Source of the DNA: Deltaproteobacteria bacterium HGW-Deltaproteobacteria-2
Lineage (GTDB): Bacteria > Desulfobacterota > Syntrophia > Syntrophales > Smithellaceae
Direction of reading: 5' to 3'
DNA length: 64,000 nt
Assembly (NCBI GenBank): GCA_002840505.1
Contig: PHBC01000006.1
Span: 62,001 to 126,000, forward strand
Made by a program: the position numbers and the translations under genes
Notes under the pieces: generated by a model
What the model was told of the DNA's origin: nothing
Seen by the model: only the letters and a program-made list of their open reading frames with translations
Databases searched by the model: none
In this document: positions 1-8,902 of the stretch, piece after piece
How positions within the stretch are numbered: position 1 is the stretch's first letter
Layout: every line of letters begins with the position of its first letter

Positions 1-1
1 A

Positions 2-52
2 TTACTTAATGAAGCCACTGATATAACTAGAAAAATTTTACATCAATTCTGA
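2..52 (+). CDS. Possible C-terminal tail of a truncated gene
   Basis: The first bases read open in one plus-strand frame as a short helical-looking tail (LLNEATDITRKILHQF) ending in TGA at 50-52. This could be the end of a gene that starts before the window. The stretch is too short to assign a family. The remaining bases up to 211 are AT-rich and show nothing else I recognise. The call rests only on amino-acid plausibility. Confidence 0.25.
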   Translation, partial: LLNEATDITRKILHQF

Positions 53-211
53 TTATGAAATTATTTTGAGTATCAAATAATTTGTTAATTAATTCAAGCG
101 GAAATTTATTTATAAAAATTCTTAATTAAACTTATTGCTGAATTACAGCTTGGACTCTTTCACGGAAGAAAATATCTTTTTTTCAGTTTTGCTGCTGCAA
201 ATAAAAAATTT

Positions 212-1027
212 CTATTTATTGACGATAAGTAAAGTAAACAATCCTAAAATCCAGCAATAGTAAGCAAAATATTTCAAGCGCGCTTCACGGATGACAAGAA
301 AAAAAAGTTTAAGAGATATAAAACCAGCTATCATGGAGCAGATGAAACCGGCAAGATATAGCCAAATTTCCGAAGATGGAATTTGCTTGAAGTAACTGGA
401 TTCTAATATTACGGCGCCGCTAACGGCCGGCAGGGAAAGCAGAAAGGAAAAACGTGCTGCCGTGAACCGGTTTAGCTTGCGAAAAATGCCGGCGGTTATA
501 GTAGCTCCTGAGCGGGAAATACCTGGTAAAAGGGCCACAGCCTGGGCGAGCCCGATTAAAATGCTGTCTGTAAGATTCATATCTTTTCCGTCGCGCCGGG
601 CATCCGTTACTTTGTCGGAAAAAAATAGCAGGAATCCCGTAATGATTAAAAAAAATGCTGCTGCCTGAGCTGATCCGAAAATGCCATGTAAATAGTCTTT
701 AAATAAGAAACCGAAAAAAGCGACAGGCATGGTGCCGATAATTAAAAAAATAAAGATCTTTCTTAAAGAGATGATTTCCTTTGTACTGAAAAGTGTTACC
801 GATTGGTTGGGCAGAAGAGCTTTGAGCATCCTCCAGATATCAACGCGGAAATAGAAAGCGACGGCAAACAGTGTGCCCAGATGCACTATTGCGTCAAAAG
901 CAACTCCCGGTTGATGAAAATCCGGGAAAAAACTTTGAAGAATAACAAGATGAGCGGAGCTGCTAACAGGAAAAAGTTCGGTCAAGCCTTGGACTATGCC
1001 TAAAATTATAACAGTAGAGAGGTTCAA
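212..1027 (-). CDS. uppP: Undecaprenyl-diphosphatase (UppP/BacA)
   Basis: Integral membrane phosphatase that removes a phosphate from undecaprenyl diphosphate, recycling the lipid carrier for peptidoglycan and other surface polymers. The 271 residues match the family's usual length and are almost entirely hydrophobic helices. The two signatures are present: an N-terminal QGLTELFPVSSSAHL motif with Glu17, and a PGISRSGATI motif near residue 170 carrying the conserved Ser/Arg. The start codon overlaps the stop of the upstream acyltransferase gene by 4 bases, so the two are probably translationally coupled and form a small lipid-related operon. Family assignment is firm; bacitracin tolerance is known for the family only. 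Confidence 0.95.
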   Translation of the reverse strand: MNLSTVIILGIVQGLTELFPVSSSAHLVILQSFFPDFHQPGVAFDAIVHLGTLFAVAFYFRVDIWRMLKALLPNQSVTLFSTKEIISLRKIFIFLIIGTMPVAFFGFLFKDYLHGIFGSAQAAAFFLIITGFLLFFSDKVTDARRDGKDMNLTDSILIGLAQAVALLPGISRSGATITAGIFRKLNRFTAARFSFLLSLPAVSGAVILESSYFKQIPSSEIWLYLAGFICSMIAGFISLKLFFLVIREARLKYFAYYCWILGLFTLLIVNK

Positions 1028-1776
1028 GTAGTCTCACTTTCTAAGTCTTTAATATTTAAGTTTTCCGTATTCTGCCAGTAGTTATAATTTTTTATGATTG
1101 TATTTCTTACTTTTTCAATCAACTCATGGCGGTTTTCAATATTTAAATTATTTACTTCTATCGGTTCGCCGATAATCAGTTTTATGGGACGGGGAATTAT
1201 TCTCAGCGATTTTTGGGGCATGATTTCATCACTGCCGATAATAGTAACAGGCACAATCGGCGCACCAGATTCAATGGCGAGATAGAAAGCTCCCTGTTTA
1301 AAAGGTTTGATATCGTCCTTGCGGCTTCTTATGTCTTCCGGGAAGGTCATAATTGATTTTCCTTTCCATATTTGCAAAACGGCTTTGTCAATGTTTTTCA
1401 TTGCTTCTTTTCGATTGTTCCTGTCGATTCCAATGTATCCGGCGCTTCTCATTGCCGCGCCGAATATAGGAATGCAGAATAACTCTTTTTTAGCGATCCA
1501 GCGGAATTGTACAGGTATGCAGGCCAGAGCAATTAAAATATCAAAATCGCTTTGATGGTTAGCCATAAAAATTTGCGGTTTGCCGCGCAAAAGATTTTCT
1601 CTGCCAATTACTTTAACTTTTATATTGCATATAAGAAGTAAACTTTTAGCCCACAGATTAGCCACCTTGTGCACTTTATTGTCGGCGTCGGAGAAGATTG
1701 AAAAAACTATAGACCAAAAGGACATAAATAAGGTTATAACTAAACCTAACGTTACTAATAGTACTGAATAAAGCAT
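1024..1776 (-). CDS. plsC: 1-acyl-sn-glycerol-3-phosphate acyltransferase (PlsC family)
   Basis: Transfers an acyl chain to lysophosphatidic acid to give phosphatidic acid at the inner membrane. The 250 residues begin with a hydrophobic segment (about 1-25). The catalytic NHxxxxD box appears as NHQSDFD near residue 73, and the later block GAPIVPVTIIGS is typical of the family. The substrate-binding motif normally written FPEGTRS reads FPEDIRS here, keeping Glu and Arg but changing the Gly-Thr pair. The gene ends in a 4-base overlap with uppP. Function in phospholipid synthesis is likely; the changed motif leaves some doubt about the exact acceptor. Confidence 0.85.
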   Translation of the reverse strand: MLYSVLLVTLGLVITLFMSFWSIVFSIFSDADNKVHKVANLWAKSLLLICNIKVKVIGRENLLRGKPQIFMANHQSDFDILIALACIPVQFRWIAKKELFCIPIFGAAMRSAGYIGIDRNNRKEAMKNIDKAVLQIWKGKSIMTFPEDIRSRKDDIKPFKQGAFYLAIESGAPIVPVTIIGSDEIMPQKSLRIIPRPIKLIIGEPIEVNNLNIENRHELIEKVRNTIIKNYNYWQNTENLNIKDLESETT

Positions 1777-1826
1777 AAACGCCCTTATTTTTGAGGCAAA
1801 TTACTTAATTCATGCCGCTTATACTG

Positions 1827-1882
1827 GATAATTCGGCTAAAGAACTTCAGTGCGCATTGCTTCTGAAGTTTTAGCCTCATTA
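1827..1882. repeat. Dispersed hairpin repeat, copy A
   Basis: A 56-base unit bounded by GATAATTCG on the left and CTCATTA on the right, with an internal stem AACTTCAG / CTGAAGTT around a 12-base loop. The same boundaries and the same layout occur at 11843-11898 and 46514-46569 with different but still complementary stems. It sits between plsC and the HD-GYP gene in non-coding DNA. Confidence 0.7.
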
Positions 1883-2065
1883 CAACTTACAGATATTACT
1901 GTGCTTCGCTTGTCATTTCCAGGTTTAATTAAAATTGGAATTTATTTTGTAAATATTTACTTAATAATGTTATTGAAGTCAATAATGAAATATATTTTTG
2001 AGAAATAAAATGAATGACTTAGCAATCAATTCTTCAAAGCGCCTATGACACTATTTGGCGCCTGA

Positions 2066-4396
2066 TCATTCGAGTTTGAATCTATTCTCCCTAAACAGCT
2101 TTATACAAGTGTCCACTACTTTGCTATCGTAGAGAATTCCGGCGTTATCTTCAATCTCTGTGAGCGCACTTTGCAGTCCTAAAGAAGGTCTGTAAGGTCG
2201 ATAGGATGCCATGGCCTCAACCACATCGGCAACCGCAAGGATGCGGGCTTCAATGAGAATATCTTCACCCTTTAACCCTTGCGGATAACCAGAGCCGTTT
2301 ATTCTCTCATGATGTTGGTAAACAATGTCGGCTAATGGCCAGGGAGATTCAACATCTTTCATTATTTCATAACTATACTGGGTGTGAGCCTTGACAAGAG
2401 AGTACTCAAGGTCGGTCAGTTTTGTCGGTTTACACAGAATTTCCGATGGTATAGAAATTTTCCCGATATCATGAATGGCGCCGGCCATACGGATTGCTTC
2501 AATTGAATCCTGGGGAAGACCCATCTCGGTGGCAATCATGCGGGCCAGATCGGCGACTCTTTTCTGATGTCCGGCCGTATAGGGGTCTCTTGCTTCCGAT
2601 GCTGTACCTAATACCTGAATAGTTGTTCTAATAGATTTTCGTAAATTCCCCAATATAGTAGTGATTTTCTCTTCGGCCTGTCTGCGCAAAGAGATATCTT
2701 CGTAAATGACCTGAGACTGTTTTTTACCGCTCCAAAAGATTTCTTTTCGAAAAACATGGAGATGGCGTATTTCGCCGTTTTTCCTTATGATACTTATTTC
2801 ATATTCAGATGGGCCAAACTCACCCAGCAATCTTTTTTGCTTTCTTATCAGAAACTGAGTATAACTCTCCGGCGTATAGCGATCCTGTATTGGTATTTTT
2901 TTAAGTTCTTCAATGCTGTCATATCCATACATATCCAGAACAGCCTTGTTGGCATAAATTGTTTCGCCTTCTAATGTTGATATGCGTACTCCCAGCGGTG
3001 AATTGTCAAGGGAGTGGCGGAAATTCTCTTCACTTTTTTGCAAGGATTCCTCTATTTGTTTGCGCTTGGTGATTTCCCTTCCTTCGCCTAAAATGGATAT
3101 AGGTTTTCCATTTTCGTCCATAATAAAACTAAACGAGGCTTCAATCCATATAAAGCGGCCGTCTTTACAGCAGCATTCAAGTTCCAGTAAAACCTTATAG
3201 GACGGAGCTGTCGACGCCTTTTCCATCTCCCTGGAAAAAGTATCCATTGCTATCCTTGAAGACTTTTTCGTGAGAAGTTTATACATGGGGAGTTTTAGAA
3301 CATCTTCCGTTGTGTATCCCAATAATTTTTCCACGGAAGGGCTTACATACGTTATTTTCAGGTCCAGATCCATTAGCCAGACCTGATCTTTCATGTGATC
3401 GGCCAGCAAACGGTATTGAGCTTCGCTCTGTTTCAGCAGCTCTTCCGTCTTTCTGCGTTCGGTGATATCACGTATAATTCCTCTAAACCCGATTGGTTTG
3501 CCTGATGAATCTTTCTGTAACAATGCAGATTGTTCGATGTATCTTTTAGTCCCGTCTTTTCTTATTATCTGCCAGTCGAATTCTTTAGTAGATTCTCCTG
3601 TTCGATAAACTCTATTAAACGTTTGAAAGACTTTTCTGGCGGTATCTTTACCCATATACTGCCGGTTGTTCATACCCATTAATTCTTTTCTGGAATAACC
3701 GAGAAGGCTGCAAACTGAATCGTTAAAGAACGTGAAATTGCCGGCAAGGTCTATTTCATAGTACCCTTCTTCGGTGGTTTCAAGAATAGACCGGTACTTA
3801 TATTCGTTTTCGCGTTGAGCTTTTTCTGCAAGCTTGCGGGAGGTAATGTCTGTAATAATGGCAATTAAATATGTTTCTTTATGATGATTAATTATCTCCG
3901 CAGAAAAAAGGCCGTCAATTATTTTTCCGTTTTTACTCCTGAACTTCATCTCGCAGTTTTCAATATGGCCCTGCTTCATCAGCTTTTCCAGGGCTTTCTT
4001 TCTCTTGTTCTGGTGTACAAAGATATTTAGTTCATCGCTGGTTTTCCCGATAACTTCCTCCCGTGAGAAAGCAAATGTTTTCAAGGATGTTTCATTGATG
4101 TCTATCAGTGTTCCTTCCGGCATTTTCATCAAAACTATTGATGAAGGGTTGAGCTTGAAAAGAAGATTAGAATTTTGCAGCCAATCTTCCCGCTCGTGGG
4201 AATTATTCTTTTTGACGTTCATATTTTTGGAAGCGGAAATGTTTTGCGATTTTTTTGTTTTGACGACTAATGATTTACGGGAAGTTGTGGTCTTTTTATG
4301 CTGAGAGTTCTTCGTTGCTGTTTTGATTGCCTTCATCCTTCCATCCGGTCCGTCTTTTGTGGACTCTTGAAGATGTTCTGCAACAGTGCTAAACAC
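2066..4396 (-). CDS. Multi-PAS HD-GYP domain protein (predicted c-di-GMP phosphodiesterase)
   Basis: Cytoplasmic signalling protein of 776 residues with no membrane segment. A basic, Ser/Thr/Lys-rich leader (about 1-70) is followed by four PAS/PAC modules (roughly 77-190, 200-318, 325-445, 452-575) and a C-terminal HD-GYP domain (about 585-776). The HD-GYP signatures are intact: GHQKRVADLA, HDIGK, QHHE, GSGYP and AVADVVEA. This family hydrolyses cyclic di-GMP, so the protein probably links several sensed signals to second-messenger breakdown. The fourth PAS is a close paralogue of the PAS in the histidine kinase at 43012-44433, and the HD-GYP domain is a paralogue of the degenerate one at 44455-45447. 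No DNA-binding or receiver domain is present. The ligands of the PAS domains cannot be told from sequence. Confidence 0.88.
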   Translation of the reverse strand: MFSTVAEHLQESTKDGPDGRMKAIKTATKNSQHKKTTTSRKSLVVKTKKSQNISASKNMNVKKNNSHEREDWLQNSNLLFKLNPSSIVLMKMPEGTLIDINETSLKTFAFSREEVIGKTSDELNIFVHQNKRKKALEKLMKQGHIENCEMKFRSKNGKIIDGLFSAEIINHHKETYLIAIITDITSRKLAEKAQRENEYKYRSILETTEEGYYEIDLAGNFTFFNDSVCSLLGYSRKELMGMNNRQYMGKDTARKVFQTFNRVYRTGESTKEFDWQIIRKDGTKRYIEQSALLQKDSSGKPIGFRGIIRDITERRKTEELLKQSEAQYRLLADHMKDQVWLMDLDLKITYVSPSVEKLLGYTTEDVLKLPMYKLLTKKSSRIAMDTFSREMEKASTAPSYKVLLELECCCKDGRFIWIEASFSFIMDENGKPISILGEGREITKRKQIEESLQKSEENFRHSLDNSPLGVRISTLEGETIYANKAVLDMYGYDSIEELKKIPIQDRYTPESYTQFLIRKQKRLLGEFGPSEYEISIIRKNGEIRHLHVFRKEIFWSGKKQSQVIYEDISLRRQAEEKITTILGNLRKSIRTTIQVLGTASEARDPYTAGHQKRVADLARMIATEMGLPQDSIEAIRMAGAIHDIGKISIPSEILCKPTKLTDLEYSLVKAHTQYSYEIMKDVESPWPLADIVYQHHERINGSGYPQGLKGEDILIEARILAVADVVEAMASYRPYRPSLGLQSALTEIEDNAGILYDSKVVDTCIKLFRENRFKLE

Positions 4397-4459
4397 TTTT
4401 AATTATAAAAGAATTAAACATGTGTGTCAATCAATAAGTGATAATTAGCAAAAAGTATC

Positions 4460-5161
4460 TTATTCTATAGACATCAAAGAATTCCAACGTTCCCATTCTG
4501 TAGCACAGGGAAGATTATTATTTTTGAGTAGATTAACGATTGCCTCTTCATTAAAGCGCAAATAAGGGTTGATCTGGCGTTCGTCGGCTATGGTTGAATA
4601 GACGTGATTGCCGTTATATGATTTCAGGTAGCGATCAATATGTTCATTATTTGGTTCCAGATGCCTGGCGAAGGCAAGGGAATCGTTAATATAATCATGA
4701 CCGGCGTAAATTATTGTTTCATCGGGTAAGGCCATCAACCGCTTAATGGATAGATAAAAATTTTTCTGATTGCCGGAAAAACAATTACCCACTGTTCCGT
4801 TAAAAATAGTATCGCCGGTGATTAAAATGCTTCCCGTATGAAAGCAAACAGAGTCGTCCGTATGTCCGGGAGTCCGGTAAACCAGGACTGTTTCTCCATC
4901 AATCATAATTTTGTGATTGTCGGAAAGGGTAGCAGAATTTAAAAATTTTGCGCAGGTAGATTTAAGCAGGTGATCATTGCCGGATGTGTGATCGTAATGC
5001 GAATGTGTGTTGGTAACAAATTCAAGCGCCAGGTTAGTGGTTTTCAAAAAAGACAGTATTTCTTCCCATGCACCGCCATCAACAGCCATTGCCTGTTTTT
5101 TCCCATGTATTACGTAGGCGAAATTATCAGATCCATAACGAAATTGCTCAATATTTAACAT
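4460..5161 (-). CDS. Metallo-beta-lactamase fold hydrolase, glyoxalase II-like
   Basis: The 233 residues carry the binuclear-metal signature HxHxDH as THSHYDHTSG near residue 78, then PGHTDD, GDTIF and AGHDY, which supply the remaining metal ligands. The order of motifs, the GTVGNCFSG segment and the late NPYLRFNEEAI segment resemble hydroxyacylglutathione hydrolases (glyoxalase II), which split S-acyl-thiol adducts in methylglyoxal detoxification. In an anaerobe the thiol may not be glutathione, so the substrate is open. The gene is divergent from rfaE1. The fold is certain; the glyoxalase role is moderately supported. Confidence 0.82.
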   Translation of the reverse strand: MLNIEQFRYGSDNFAYVIHGKKQAMAVDGGAWEEILSFLKTTNLALEFVTNTHSHYDHTSGNDHLLKSTCAKFLNSATLSDNHKIMIDGETVLVYRTPGHTDDSVCFHTGSILITGDTIFNGTVGNCFSGNQKNFYLSIKRLMALPDETIIYAGHDYINDSLAFARHLEPNNEHIDRYLKSYNGNHVYSTIADERQINPYLRFNEEAIVNLLKNNNLPCATEWERWNSLMSIE

Positions 5162-5322
5162 ATAAAACCTTATTATAAAGTCCTAAAATATTTTATTGCT
5201 AGACATTGATTTTAATCAGGACTAATTATTTAATGTATTGAATATAATGAAAATGGCATTTATGTGTCAAGGTAATCGTAAAAATCGATTTCGTATAGGC
5301 TATTCACATTTTTAGAAAACAT

Positions 5323-5351
5323 TTGACAAATTAAGGTCTTGGTAATAGTAT
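5323..5351 (+). promoter_or_regulatory. Probable sigma-70 promoter for rfaE1
   Basis: TTGACA at 5323-5328 and TAGTAT at 5346-5351 are 17 bases apart and face the rfaE1 gene. A perfect -35 match with a 4/6 -10 match in the divergent intergenic region makes this the best promoter candidate there. It was read by eye only. Confidence 0.5.
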
Positions 5352-5373
5352 TACAGGGCTTTTTACAATGGAG

Positions 5374-5393
5374 GCGCTATAAGCGCTTTTTTT
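5374..5393 (+). terminator. Terminator-like hairpin in the rfaE1 leader
   Basis: GCGCT-ATA-AGCGC followed by seven T residues forms a short intrinsic-terminator shape between the likely promoter and the rfaE1 start. It could attenuate rfaE1 transcription. The stem is only 5 bp, so this is a weak call. Confidence 0.35.
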
Positions 5394-5432
5394 AATTTTC
5401 AGGTTAATTATTTCAGGGGTGATTTTCAAACA

Positions 5433-6422
5433 GTGCAAAGAATTATGACAAAAAAAAGAGCATTGAAGATTATTGCCAATTTCCCCCATGCGGGTGTTCT
5501 TGTGGTCGGAGATGTGATGGTTGATCATTTCATCTGGGGAAATGTTTCCCGTATTTCACCTGAAGCTCCTGTGCCTGTAGTTGATGTCCAAAAAGACAGC
5601 ATTTTGCTTGGTGGCTGTGCCAATGTGCTCAATAACATTTACGCGATGGGAGGTAAAGTTTATGTGGCCGGTGTTATCGGAGCCGATAATATAGGGAAAA
5701 AACTGCTTGTGGAGTTGCACGGACGAAAGATTGACACAAAAGGCATTGTCGTGGAAAAGGGACGGCCGACTACTCTGAAAACGAGAATTGTCGCGCACGG
5801 ACAGCAAATGGTGCGTTTCGACAAGGAAAACAGAAAGCCTATTCCTAAATCCAGCACCGATAAAATTCTGGAATATGTAAAATCATTGCGCGGAAAAATC
5901 GGAGCCATTGTTATTTCCGATTACAACAAAGGAGTTATTTCCAGCGAGCTTATCGAAGGAATAAAGAAAATAGCGGAAGATTCAAAAATATTCATTTGTC
6001 TTGATCCGAAACAAAGCGATTTTTCCATATATAAAGGGGTGCATGTGATTACTCCTAACCATCATGAAGCCCAGCGTGCTGCCGGTATGGAAATTACCAA
6101 TGCCGATGATCTTCAGCGATTAAGTGAATCCCTTTTAAAAAAATATGCCTTTCATGCAATGCTCATCACTCGGGGAGAAGAAGGCATGAGTCTTTTTGAA
6201 AATGGCCGGAAAATTGTTCATACTCATTTTTCGACTCAAGCCAAAGAAGTTTATGATGTGACCGGTGCCGGTGATACAGTTATCGGCATGCTTGCCCTGG
6301 GTCTCGCCGCGCGGGCTAATATAAAAGAGGCGACATGCCTGGCTAATCTGGCCGCGGGTATTGTGGTCGGAAAAATTGGCACGGCCACTGTCTCTCAGAA
6401 AGAACTTATAGAAGTATTATGA
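5433..6422 (+). CDS. rfaE1: D-glycero-beta-D-manno-heptose-7-phosphate kinase (RfaE domain I)
   Basis: PfkB/ribokinase-family kinase that phosphorylates heptose-7-phosphate at C1 in ADP-heptose synthesis for the lipopolysaccharide core. The 329 residues hold the N-terminal GDVMVDHFIWG-RISPEAPVPV signature of the heptose kinases and the C-terminal catalytic DVTGAGDT motif with the base Asp. Length fits the kinase alone; the nucleotidyltransferase half found in bifunctional HldE is absent, so RfaE2 must be encoded elsewhere. The start is either GTG at 5433, preceded by AGGGGTGA at 10 bases, or ATG at 5445 in the same frame. The stop overlaps the next gene as ATGA. It indicates a Gram-negative cell with heptose-containing LPS. 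Confidence 0.92.
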   Translation: MQRIMTKKRALKIIANFPHAGVLVVGDVMVDHFIWGNVSRISPEAPVPVVDVQKDSILLGGCANVLNNIYAMGGKVYVAGVIGADNIGKKLLVELHGRKIDTKGIVVEKGRPTTLKTRIVAHGQQMVRFDKENRKPIPKSSTDKILEYVKSLRGKIGAIVISDYNKGVISSELIEGIKKIAEDSKIFICLDPKQSDFSIYKGVHVITPNHHEAQRAAGMEITNADDLQRLSESLLKKYAFHAMLITRGEEGMSLFENGRKIVHTHFSTQAKEVYDVTGAGDTVIGMLALGLAARANIKEATCLANLAAGIVVGKIGTATVSQKELIEVL

Positions 6423-6964
6423 GCAAGCCGAACTCGGCTGAACCGGTAAAACTGGTCTTCAGCATTTTTGCGAAAGATACTCCACTGTTAAACGAGACGA
6501 TAAAAATTTTGTCCTCAGCATATGGAATGCCGGATTTTGTAAGCGAAGAAATGCTCTTTGATTATACGAATTATTATAGCGCTGAAATGGGAGAGAATCT
6601 TGTGCGGCGCTTTCTGTCCATGGAAAAATTAATCCGGCCAGAGGAATTACCCGATATAAAGCTGGCAACAAACAGTATTGAAGACAGGTTGGCATTGGAT
6701 ATTCGGAGGCAGGTTAATATTGATCCCGGTTATATATCAAAGGCACATTTGATATTGGCTACTGGCAAGGCGTATACGCACCGTCCCTATTTGCGGGATG
6801 GAATTTATGCCGACTTGACCCTGATTTATCAGGGGAAGAAGTTTTGCTCTTTACCCTGGACTTACCCTGATTATGCGGATGAAAAGCAACTCTTAATGCT
6901 TGGTAAAATCAGGAATAGATATTTATTGCAGTTAAAAATGCCACAACAGTTAAAACGGGCATGA
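6419..6964 (+). CDS. DUF4416 family protein
   Basis: This 181-residue soluble protein fits the DUF4416 family, which is common in deltaproteobacteria near yicC. Recognisable parts are the opening KLVFSIFAKD segment, the FDYTNYYSAEMGENL block near residue 45, and a late SKAHLILATGKAYTHRPYLRDGIYADLTL block rich in conserved His, Arg and Tyr. The start overlaps the rfaE1 stop by 4 bases. Its biochemical role is unknown to me. The position between rfaE1 and yicC suggests co-transcription only. Confidence 0.8.
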   Translation: MSKPNSAEPVKLVFSIFAKDTPLLNETIKILSSAYGMPDFVSEEMLFDYTNYYSAEMGENLVRRFLSMEKLIRPEELPDIKLATNSIEDRLALDIRRQVNIDPGYISKAHLILATGKAYTHRPYLRDGIYADLTLIYQGKKFCSLPWTYPDYADEKQLLMLGKIRNRYLLQLKMPQQLKRA

Positions 6965-7003
6965 ACCCTGACGCAAGCTGAGGAGTATCTTGCCCCCCGT
7001 TTT

Positions 7004-7072
7004 GTCCCGACAGTGTCGGGATTCAACTTATCAATTCTAATACGCTTTGTTTTAGGAATTGGAGCTTCACAA
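7004..7072. repeat. Composite palindromic repeat (family 2), inverted copy
   Basis: Read on the minus strand this begins TTGTGAAGCTCCAATTCC, continues to GAATTGATAAGTTGAAT, and ends in the hairpin CCCGACACTGTCGGG. The same order of parts occurs at 11976-12075 and 42513-42608 on the plus strand. It fills most of the gap before yicC, which is why the longer upstream extension of the yicC frame is unlikely to be coding. Confidence 0.7.
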
Positions 7073-7115
7073 TAAAAAATACGTAAAGTTTATTAAATTG
7101 GTATATGGTGTACAA

Positions 7116-7994
7116 ATGATAAAAAGCATGACCGGTTATGGCCGGGTAGAAACAGTTCAAGAAGGCAGAAATATTATTGTGGAGGCTAAGTCTGTAAATC
7201 ATCGTTTTCTGGAAATATTTCTGCGGACGCCTTCAGCGCTTTTTCCTCTGGAAGCGGAGTTCAAAAAGAAGATTAGTGAAAGATTCAAACGCGGACGCAT
7301 AGAAGTATCCATACGGTTGGAAGGCGAAGGTGCCGATGTATCCAAAGTCAATCTCAATTTAGAAATTGCCCGTGATTATTTTAATGTTTTGAACCGGCTT
7401 AAAGCGGAATTCGACCTGGAATCTCCCATCAGTTTAAAAACGTTGGTTGGTTTTCGTGATATTTTTACGCCATCGTCGGAGGTGCAATTGAGTCCGGATT
7501 TTCTCAATCAGGTGGAAAAAACGTTTTTGGAATCGCTGGCGATGCTGAGCAATATGCGGCAGGATGAAGGCCTTGCCATGTTTCAAGATATGGATATGAG
7601 GCTTAAGGCGATTACGGAAATTCTGGAAACCATTAAATTACGTGCCCCACAGGTGGTTATCGAGTATCAAAAGCGTCTGGCGGAAAGAATAAAAGAGTTA
7701 ACTGCCGGATACGCGCTTGAAGATGCCCGTTTAAATCAAGAGGTTGCAATTATGGCGGAAAGAAGTGATATTACGGAAGAAATAGTGCGGATGCATAGTC
7801 ATATCGGACAGTTTGAAGAATTGTTGCAAAGCGAGGGAACAGAAGGCAGAAAAATAGATTTTCTTTTACAGGAAATGAATCGCGAAATTAATACAATTGG
7901 TTCAAAAAGCAGCGATGTGGAAATAACTCGTCAGGTGATTGAAGTTAAAAGTGAATTGGGTAAATTGCGTGAACAGGCGCAAAATATAGAGTAA
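7116..7994 (+). CDS. yicC: YicC family endoribonuclease
   Basis: Members of this family are single-strand endoribonucleases implicated in RNA turnover. The protein opens with the diagnostic MTGYGR segment (MIKSMTGYGRVE), continues with VEAKSVNHRFLEI, and closes with the conserved block DFLLQEMNREINTIGSKS followed by VEVKSELGKLREQAQNIE. Length from ATG 7116 is 292 residues, as usual. The frame is open further upstream, but that part lies in the repeat at 7004-7072 and does not resemble the family. The gene stops 5 bases before gmk, so the two are probably co-transcribed. Confidence 0.92.
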   Translation: MIKSMTGYGRVETVQEGRNIIVEAKSVNHRFLEIFLRTPSALFPLEAEFKKKISERFKRGRIEVSIRLEGEGADVSKVNLNLEIARDYFNVLNRLKAEFDLESPISLKTLVGFRDIFTPSSEVQLSPDFLNQVEKTFLESLAMLSNMRQDEGLAMFQDMDMRLKAITEILETIKLRAPQVVIEYQKRLAERIKELTAGYALEDARLNQEVAIMAERSDITEEIVRMHSHIGQFEELLQSEGTEGRKIDFLLQEMNREINTIGSKSSDVEITRQVIEVKSELGKLREQAQNIE

Positions 7995-7999
7995 ATACT

Positions 8000-8617
8000 A
8001 TGGCAAGAGGATTATTTATAGTTGTCTCCGCGCCTTCGGGCACAGGGAAAAGCAGTATTTGCCAAAAACTGCTTGAAGCTTGTCCTGAAATTAAATTTTC
8101 TGTTTCCTATACATCAAGGCCTCCGCGTCCTAGTGAAGTGAATGGGAAAGATTACCATTTCATTTCTCGTGAAGAATTTCAGGCGCGTATTGATCAGAAT
8201 GAATTTGTTGAATGGGTAGAAAATTATGGTAACTTATATGGATCTTCAAAGAAAACTATGGAGTCGTTTCTTCATAAAGGTCAGGATTTGTTGCTGGATA
8301 TCGAACCGCGGGGGGCGAAAAAAATAAAAAAAAAGTTTAAGGGAGGTGTTTATGTTTTTGTCCTTCCCCCGTCTCGTGACGAACTTTTAAGGCGCTTGGA
8401 AGGACGTGGTTGCGAAACCGATAAAGTTATTCAAGATCGATTTGATCAGGCGGAAAGTGAATTAAAAGAAATTTCGTGGTATGATTATGTAATTTTTAAC
8501 AAAGATTTGGACACTGCTGTCAATCAATTGATTTCTATTTATAAAGCCCAAAAATGCAAAAGAAGCAGGTTGCAAAGTGAAATTAAAAAGTTTATTAAAA
8601 AAAATAATATATTTTAA
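8000..8617 (+). CDS. gmk: Guanylate kinase
   Basis: Phosphorylates GMP to GDP with ATP, an essential step of guanine nucleotide synthesis. The P-loop SAPSGTGKSSI sits at residues 9-19. It is followed by the GMP-binding segment SYTSRPPRPSEVNGKDYHFIS and the EWVENYGNLYGSS block. Length of 205 residues is standard. It lies directly between yicC and rpoZ, the classic arrangement of these genes in many bacteria; the small DUF370/RemA gene sometimes found between yicC and gmk is missing. Confidence 0.96.
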   Translation: MARGLFIVVSAPSGTGKSSICQKLLEACPEIKFSVSYTSRPPRPSEVNGKDYHFISREEFQARIDQNEFVEWVENYGNLYGSSKKTMESFLHKGQDLLLDIEPRGAKKIKKKFKGGVYVFVLPPSRDELLRRLEGRGCETDKVIQDRFDQAESELKEISWYDYVIFNKDLDTAVNQLISIYKAQKCKRSRLQSEIKKFIKKNNIF

Positions 8618-8632
8618 GGAGATTTTGGATCC

Positions 8633-8902
8633 ATGGCTAGAATTACAATAGAAGATTCTTTACTTGTTGCCAAAACCAGATTTGGACTTGTATCGCTGGC
8701 GTCGAAACGAGCTCATCAGTTACTGAAAGAGGCAACACCTTTAGTAACAAGTAAAAACAGGGAAATTGTGTTGGCTCTGCGCGAAATTGCCGCAGGTAAA
8801 GTAGTTTATGCCAATCCTGAATATTTGAACGGAACCAAGGAAGACTTCAAACCAATTCCGGATAGCTCAGAGTTCATCGGCGATGAAGAATATATCGAAT
8901 AA
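8633..8902 (+). CDS. rpoZ: DNA-directed RNA polymerase omega subunit
   Basis: Small RNA polymerase subunit that helps fold and retain beta-prime and contributes to the ppGpp site in proteobacteria. The 89 residues start MARITIEDSLL and contain the conserved RF-LV-LASKRAHQL core at about residues 16-30. The ribosome site AAGGAG lies 11 bases upstream of the ATG. Its last 20 bases overlap the pyrF start in another frame, indicating tight coupling. Confidence 0.95.
   Translation: MARITIEDSLLVAKTRFGLVSLASKRAHQLLKEATPLVTSKNREIVLALREIAAGKVVYANPEYLNGTKEDFKPIPDSSEFIGDEEYIE

Noticed and set aside
5331-5528. Minus-strand 65-codon frame opposite the rfaE1 start
   Set aside because: It overlaps the promoter and the conserved start of rfaE1, has no ribosome site and no family resemblance.
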